Source of the DNA: Catenulispora pinistramenti
GTDB lineage: Bacteria > Actinomycetota > Actinomycetes > Streptomycetales > Catenulisporaceae
DNA: 32,068 bases
Assembly (NCBI RefSeq): GCF_018274385.1
Contig: NZ_JAAFYZ010000111.1
Location: 1-32,068, forward strand
Direction: 5' to 3'
The notes beneath the pieces were generated by a model. It was not told the origin of the DNA, made no database searches, and was given only the letters and a program-made list of their open reading frames with translations. This document shows, piece after piece, positions 27,759-32,068 of this stretch; within the stretch, counting starts at the first letter, position 1, and every line of letters begins with the position of its first letter. Position numbers and translations under genes: made by a program.

Positions 27759-29537
27759 TCAGGAGGCGTTGAACTTCACGGACATGATGGAGTCGCCATA
27801 GCGGCTGGTCCCACCCTTGGCACACGGTATTGACATGTCCGGGCTCGGGGCGGCCGGCAGCGGCTGGGTGAACCAGATCAGGACGAAGCGGGTGCTTGCC
27901 GGGGAGTTGGCCTTCAGCGTGACCGTGGTGCTGCCGGGGTCTGCCGACGCGGCCTTGGTGAACCCCGCCGGAGGCTGGCCGGCGCTGATGGAGGGTACTG
28001 AAGTGACCGACGAGTCCGCGGTCCACATCTCCATGGCCGCGCCCGCCGTGCCGATGGTGACCGTCGCGTTGGAGATGGTCTTGGCCGAGCCCAGGTCGAA
28101 GATCAGCCCCGTGCCCTTGGGCTTGCCGTTGTGGGTAGGGGTGGGCCCGCAGTACTGGTTGGTGATCCAGCCCTTGTCGCCGATCTGGTTGTTCACCAGG
28201 TAGCCCTTGCCCTCGCTGCCGTCGTCCGAGTCGTAGATCGACACCGAGGCGGCGGTGACGCCGGCCGACGGCGGCGCCTGGCTGGCACCCGTGGTCGAGG
28301 ACTGAGAGGCGGAGCTGTTCGTGGCGCCGGCCTTCTGGTCGCCCTTGCTGCCACTGCCGCTGAACATCGTGTAGGCCAACAGCGCGATGGCCACTACCGC
28401 GGCCAGTCCGCCGATGCCGATCAGCGTCGAGCTGTTCCGGCCGCCGCCACCGTTGCCGGAGCCGCGCGAGCCGCCGTAGCCGCCCCCGGATCCCCCGCCG
28501 CGCGGGCGGTATTCGTCCTCGTCGTAGGAAGCCGGCCGCTGCGGGGCGGTGTGCCCCACCGGGCGCTGCTGCGACGTGGGCGCCGGCTGGTAGCTCGGGG
28601 CCACCTGCGGCATGGCGGTGGTCCGGGCGGTGCCGGCCGGCATCGCGGGCATCACGGTGGTCTGCTGGTGGCGCAGCGGCGCGGTCTGCGGGGTCGAGGG
28701 CAGCGGGGCCTCGTAGCGCGGACGCGGCAGCTGGGCCAGCACGTCGGCGACCTCGGTCGGGGTCTGGAACTGCGGGCCCGCCGGGCCGTCGCCGAGGATG
28801 CGCAGGATCACCTCGTCCAGCTGCGGGGAGACCTCCGGGCGCAGCTCGCTCGGCGGGATCGGGTCCGGCTGCTGGGGGCGCTTGCCGGTGAGCAGCGCGT
28901 AGGACAGTTCGCCGATCGCGGTCAGGTCGGTGCCCAGCGGGTCCCGGGAGACGGTCCCGGTCAGCGCCGCGGCCAGGCACAGGTCGAGGATCTTCACCTC
29001 GCCGGTGTCGGTGCGCAGCACGGTCTTGGGGGACAGCCGCAGGTGGGCCAGGCCCTGGTCGTGCGCCTCGGTCATGGCCCGGGCGAGTTCGGTGGTGATC
29101 CGGACCGCCTCGGTGACCGGGACCGGACCGCCGCTGAGCACCTCGCCCAGGGTGTGGCCGTCGTGCAGCCACTCGGTGATGACGTAGTAGAGACCCTCGT
29201 CCGGCACGGCGTCCAGGACCTGGACGAAGTGGTTGTCGGCCATCGCGGCCGCGGCCCGGGCGGCGGCCATGAAGGCATCGGCGCGCGGCTGGTCGGCGCG
29301 CAGCAGGTGGATCCGGTTCGGGCGGTTCAGCTTCTCGTCGGCGGCGAGCCAGGTCACGGCCGGTCCCGTGGTGTGCAGGACTCGGTCCAGGCGGTACCGG
29401 CCGTCCAGCCGGTCGCCGGCGGTCACGCCGAGAGACAGGATCAGCGCCTCGGCGTCCGCGCCGATGCCGCCGTCCGGATCGGTGGTCTGGTCCGCGGCTG
29501 CCACATGACTCCCTGGTCCGTGCATGCTCTGTGGCAT
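27759..29537 (-). CDS. Membrane pseudokinase with extracytoplasmic discoidin-like domain
   Basis: The 592-residue protein has a Ser/Thr-kinase-like domain (about 45-270) without key catalytic residues: the HRD loop reads HLRLSPKTV (165-173) with no Asp, DFG reads DLC (185-187), the glycine loop is lost and no VAIK lysine is seen. It should be inactive. A Pro/Gly-rich segment (270-368), one transmembrane helix (about 371-392) and a galactose-binding/discoidin-like domain (about 430-592) follow. In mycobacteria these parts form the C-terminal half of the MurJ protein Rv3910, where the pseudokinase binds FhaA; here they are a separate gene. A GTG at codon 12 with GGGAG upstream is an alternative start. 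Confidence 0.87.
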   Translation of the reverse strand: MPQSMHGPGSHVAAADQTTDPDGGIGADAEALILSLGVTAGDRLDGRYRLDRVLHTTGPAVTWLAADEKLNRPNRIHLLRADQPRADAFMAAARAAAAMADNHFVQVLDAVPDEGLYYVITEWLHDGHTLGEVLSGGPVPVTEAVRITTELARAMTEAHDQGLAHLRLSPKTVLRTDTGEVKILDLCLAAALTGTVSRDPLGTDLTAIGELSYALLTGKRPQQPDPIPPSELRPEVSPQLDEVILRILGDGPAGPQFQTPTEVADVLAQLPRPRYEAPLPSTPQTAPLRHQQTTVMPAMPAGTARTTAMPQVAPSYQPAPTSQQRPVGHTAPQRPASYDEDEYRPRGGGSGGGYGGSRGSGNGGGGRNSSTLIGIGGLAAVVAIALLAYTMFSGSGSKGDQKAGATNSSASQSSTTGASQAPPSAGVTAASVSIYDSDDGSEGKGYLVNNQIGDKGWITNQYCGPTPTHNGKPKGTGLIFDLGSAKTISNATVTIGTAGAAMEMWTADSSVTSVPSISAGQPPAGFTKAASADPGSTTVTLKANSPASTRFVLIWFTQPLPAAPSPDMSIPCAKGGTSRYGDSIMSVKFNAS

Positions 29538-29687
29538 GGTCTCGTCATCCCCGCCTCATGGTATTAGGTTTCGTGCCGTCCTCGTGGCGCGTTGTCAGAC
29601 CCTCATCTGTGCAGACCGTTCAGAACCATGGGCGGTTGCATCGGCAAACGTCTCTCGAGCGGTCGGCACCGGGTGATCGCCAGGCGG

Positions 29688-32068
29688 CTACCTCCCCAAC
29701 TTCGCGCGTACCGAGCCGAGCAGCTGCTCGACTTCTTCCACGTGCATCAGGCGGGCGCACAGCACGTACAGCGTGGCCAGGAGACCTCCGCCGACCGCCA
29801 GCGAGACGGCGGAGCCCAGCCAACTCTGACCGACCATACGGTTCACATATAAAGCGACGATAAACGTCGCCCCGGCCGCGACCGCTGAGGCTCCTATCAA
29901 CCGGACGTAAGTCTGCATGATGCGCTTGCCGTCCAGACCGTGCAGCCGCCGCTTCAGCTTCTGCACGGTGATCGCCAGGCCCAGGCAGTAGGCGATGCCG
30001 TAGACCGCGCACATCGCGACCACGGCCCAGCGCTCCTGGCCGCCGCCCTTCAGCGCGTAGAACACCGCCGAGCTCATCGCCACGTTCGCCGCCGAGATCC
30101 AGATGTTGATGGTGAACGGGCTCTTGGTGTCCTCGAAGGCGTAGAAGCCGCGCAGCATCAGGAACTGGGCCGAGAACGGGATCAGGCCGAGCGCGAACGC
30201 GGACAGCATGTAACCGATGATGTGCGCGTTGTCCATGGACATGCCGCCGTGCTTGAACAGCACCACGGCGATCTGCGGCCCGAGGACCAGGAACGCGAAC
30301 GCCGACGGCACGATCGCCACCCCGGTGACCCGCAGGCCGTAGGAGATGTCGTCGCGGACCTGGGCCAGGTCGTTGCGGACCGCCGCGCGGCTCATCCGGG
30401 GCAGCAGCGCGGTGATCACCGAGACGGTGATCAGGGCCTGCGGCAGGCCCCAGATCATGAAGGCGTTGTTGTAGGCCGCCACGCCCCAGTGCTCGAAGCC
30501 GTCGTTGTTGACGTTGGAGGCGTACCGCATGACCACGGCCAGCCCTATCTGGTTCACCAGGACGAACAGCAGCGTCCACTTGGCCAGGGTGACCGCCTTG
30601 CCCAGCCCGTGTCCGCGCCAGTCGAAGCGCAGCGTGAGGTGCATGCCGGCGGACTTGATGTACGGCAGCAGGGTCAGCGCCTGCACCGCGATGCCCAGCG
30701 TGACGCCCAGACCCAGCAGCCGGACGTTGGAGGCCGGGATCGTCGAGGGCGTCAGGTCGTTCTTCCGGTTGATGTACCAGTAGGCGCTGGTGGAGCCGAT
30801 GACCACGACGTTGGTCAGCACCGGGGTCCACATCATCGGGCCGAAGCGGCCCTTGGCGTTCAGGATCTGGCCGAGCACCACGAACAGGCCCAGGAAGAAG
30901 ATCTGCGGCATGAACATCCGGCCGAGGTCGATCGCCAGCTGCCGGTCGGAGCCCTTGAAGCTGGAGAACAGGTCCACCAGCTCGGGGGTGAACAGCTCGG
31001 TGAGGATCGTCAGGACGAGCACGCCGGTCAGGACCAGCGTCAGCAGCCGGCTGGCGTAGGCCGAGCCGCCGTCGCGGTCCCGGTGCATCGAGCGCACCAG
31101 CTGCGGCACGAACACCGCGTTCAGCGCACCGCCGATGATCAGGATGTACAGCATGTTCGGCAGGTTCAGGCCGATGGTGTACGAGTTGGCGATGCTCGCG
31201 GTGCCGATTGCGGCCACCAGTAGGAACTGCCGGACCAGGCCGGTCAGCCGGGACGCCAGGGTGCCCAGGGCCATCAGCCGCGAGGCGCGGCCGACGCTGG
31301 GCTCGGCCGGGGCCGCCGGGCGGACCTCGGTCGCGGTGCGGTCCCGGACGCTGGAGTCCCAGGGACCGCCTTCGCGGGTGCCCGGTCCGGTGCCGGCCGG
31401 CCCGCCGGGCCCGCGCGTCGCCGGACCCTGCACCCGGCCGCGGCGTGGTGGTATCAGGGCTTCGAGGTTGCTGGGGTTCGCGCGGCGGGGCGCGACCGTC
31501 ATCGTCGGGATCGGCGAGAGGTCCCAGCGGGTGGCGCTGACCGCGTCCTCGTAGTCGTCGCGCCAGTCGCGCTCCTGCTCGTCGTCGGCGCCGTACTGCT
31601 CCTGCTGCGGCGGCTGCCAGGCCGGCGGCTCCTGGTCGCCGCCGCGGCCCGGGACCTCGTCGCGGAACAGGGCGCGGTTGTCCTCGCCCGAGCGCCGGCC
31701 GGGGACGGGATCGTGGTTCCCGTTCGGCGGGGCGGGCTGCCAGGAATCGGCCGGGGCACGGCGCGGGTCGGGGGCGCCCGAAGCGCCGCCGCCGTACTGC
31801 TCGCCGTACTGGTCCGCGTGCGGAGCCTGGCGCGGGTCGGGCTGTCGGCCGTGCGGGGGCCCGGCGTGCTGCTGGGGGTGCCGCGGATCCGGCTGCGGAC
31901 TGCGCGGGTCGCGGCGCTGCCCCAGCGAGGAGGCGCCGGGATCCCGGTACTGGTCGCCGTCCCGGTACGGGGGCTGACCGGCCTGCCGCGGGTCGGCGGC
32001 GTACGGCTCCCGGCCGCCGCGCGGCGGGTTCTGCGGACCGGCGTACTGCTCGCGGTACTGCGGGGCAT
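29688..32068 (-). CDS. murJ: Lipid II flippase MurJ (MviN), 5' end outside the window
   Basis: MurJ exports the peptidoglycan precursor lipid II. The frame is open from the window end to TAG at 29688-29690, giving 792 visible residues with no start codon that must be used. The membrane domain begins around 31280 (RLMALGTLASRLTGLVRQFLL) and has about 14 hydrophobic segments including NLPNMLYILIIGGALNAVFVP. Upstream are about 260 residues of hydrophilic Pro/Gln/Arg-rich sequence with repeated DPR and QYG units, probably a disordered cytoplasmic tail. Starting at the ATG at 31502 would miss most of this tail; the frame continues in phase (DDYEDAVSATRWDLSP) through it. The pseudokinase gene follows after 150 bp. 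Confidence 0.92.
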   Translation of the reverse strand, partial: APQYREQYAGPQNPPRGGREPYAADPRQAGQPPYRDGDQYRDPGASSLGQRRDPRSPQPDPRHPQQHAGPPHGRQPDPRQAPHADQYGEQYGGGASGAPDPRRAPADSWQPAPPNGNHDPVPGRRSGEDNRALFRDEVPGRGGDQEPPAWQPPQQEQYGADDEQERDWRDDYEDAVSATRWDLSPIPTMTVAPRRANPSNLEALIPPRRGRVQGPATRGPGGPAGTGPGTREGGPWDSSVRDRTATEVRPAAPAEPSVGRASRLMALGTLASRLTGLVRQFLLVAAIGTASIANSYTIGLNLPNMLYILIIGGALNAVFVPQLVRSMHRDRDGGSAYASRLLTLVLTGVLVLTILTELFTPELVDLFSSFKGSDRQLAIDLGRMFMPQIFFLGLFVVLGQILNAKGRFGPMMWTPVLTNVVVIGSTSAYWYINRKNDLTPSTIPASNVRLLGLGVTLGIAVQALTLLPYIKSAGMHLTLRFDWRGHGLGKAVTLAKWTLLFVLVNQIGLAVVMRYASNVNNDGFEHWGVAAYNNAFMIWGLPQALITVSVITALLPRMSRAAVRNDLAQVRDDISYGLRVTGVAIVPSAFAFLVLGPQIAVVLFKHGGMSMDNAHIIGYMLSAFALGLIPFSAQFLMLRGFYAFEDTKSPFTINIWISAANVAMSSAVFYALKGGGQERWAVVAMCAVYGIAYCLGLAITVQKLKRRLHGLDGKRIMQTYVRLIGASAVAAGATFIVALYVNRMVGQSWLGSAVSLAVGGGLLATLYVLCARLMHVEEVEQLLGSVRAKLGR

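Noticed and set aside
31499-32068. A separate 189-codon minus-strand gene at the window end
   Set aside because: Its frame gives Arg/Thr/Ser-rich nonsense, and its ATG at the window edge is accidental. The neighbouring frame is continuous with MurJ and has a sensible disordered-tail composition.

Overview
The window is a high-GC actinobacterial chromosome segment centred on the replication origin. The gene order rpmH-rnpA-yidD-yidC-jag-rsmG-parA-parB rightward, and dnaA-dnaN-gnd-recF-dciA-gyrB-gyrA-DUF3566 leftward, is that of Streptomyces and its relatives (gnd between dnaN and recF is typical). The A1408 rRNA methyltransferase homologue beside the parS cluster fits Catenulispora, where a member of that family (CacKam) has been characterised; this assignment is inference. 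I see no mobile element, CRISPR array, rRNA or tRNA.

Positions 1-12125 (all minus strand) hold the replication block: a truncated DUF3566 membrane protein, GyrA, GyrB, the helicase-loader-family protein DciA, RecF, 6-phosphogluconate dehydrogenase, the beta clamp and DnaA. The origin lies between dnaN and dnaA (about 9930-10200). It has about ten DnaA boxes and a clear unwinding element: two abutting boxes, a GC spacer and four TAG trinucleotides. A second group of three perfect DnaA boxes lies upstream of dnaA and overlaps its probable promoter.

Positions 12586-18573 (plus strand) run rpmH, rnpA, yidD, yidC, jag, rsmG, parA, parB. The middle genes are linked by 4-base overlaps. Between 15888 and 25149 there are 17 identical 14-bp parS sites plus degenerate copies, mostly in pairs 21-24 bp apart. 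Four sites lie inside protein-coding linkers, where they encode the peptide VSRET.

Positions 18896-24629 (minus strand) are the most unusual part: a D-Ala-D-Ala ligase-like protein lacking a conserved metal ligand, an aminotransferase, a KamB/NpmA-type 16S rRNA A1408 methyltransferase overlapping a DUF371 protein with an RsmI-like C-terminal part, and a CwlM-type amidase-fold protein. Positions 24721-32068 (minus strand) hold trxA, trxB, an anti-sigma factor, SigM, a membrane pseudokinase and the lipid II flippase MurJ. MurJ runs off the window end and has a long disordered N-terminal region that is easily missed because no start codon lies inside the window. The MurJ, pseudokinase, SigM and CwlM set matches the mycobacterial MurJ-regulation locus, but with MurJ and pseudokinase as separate genes.
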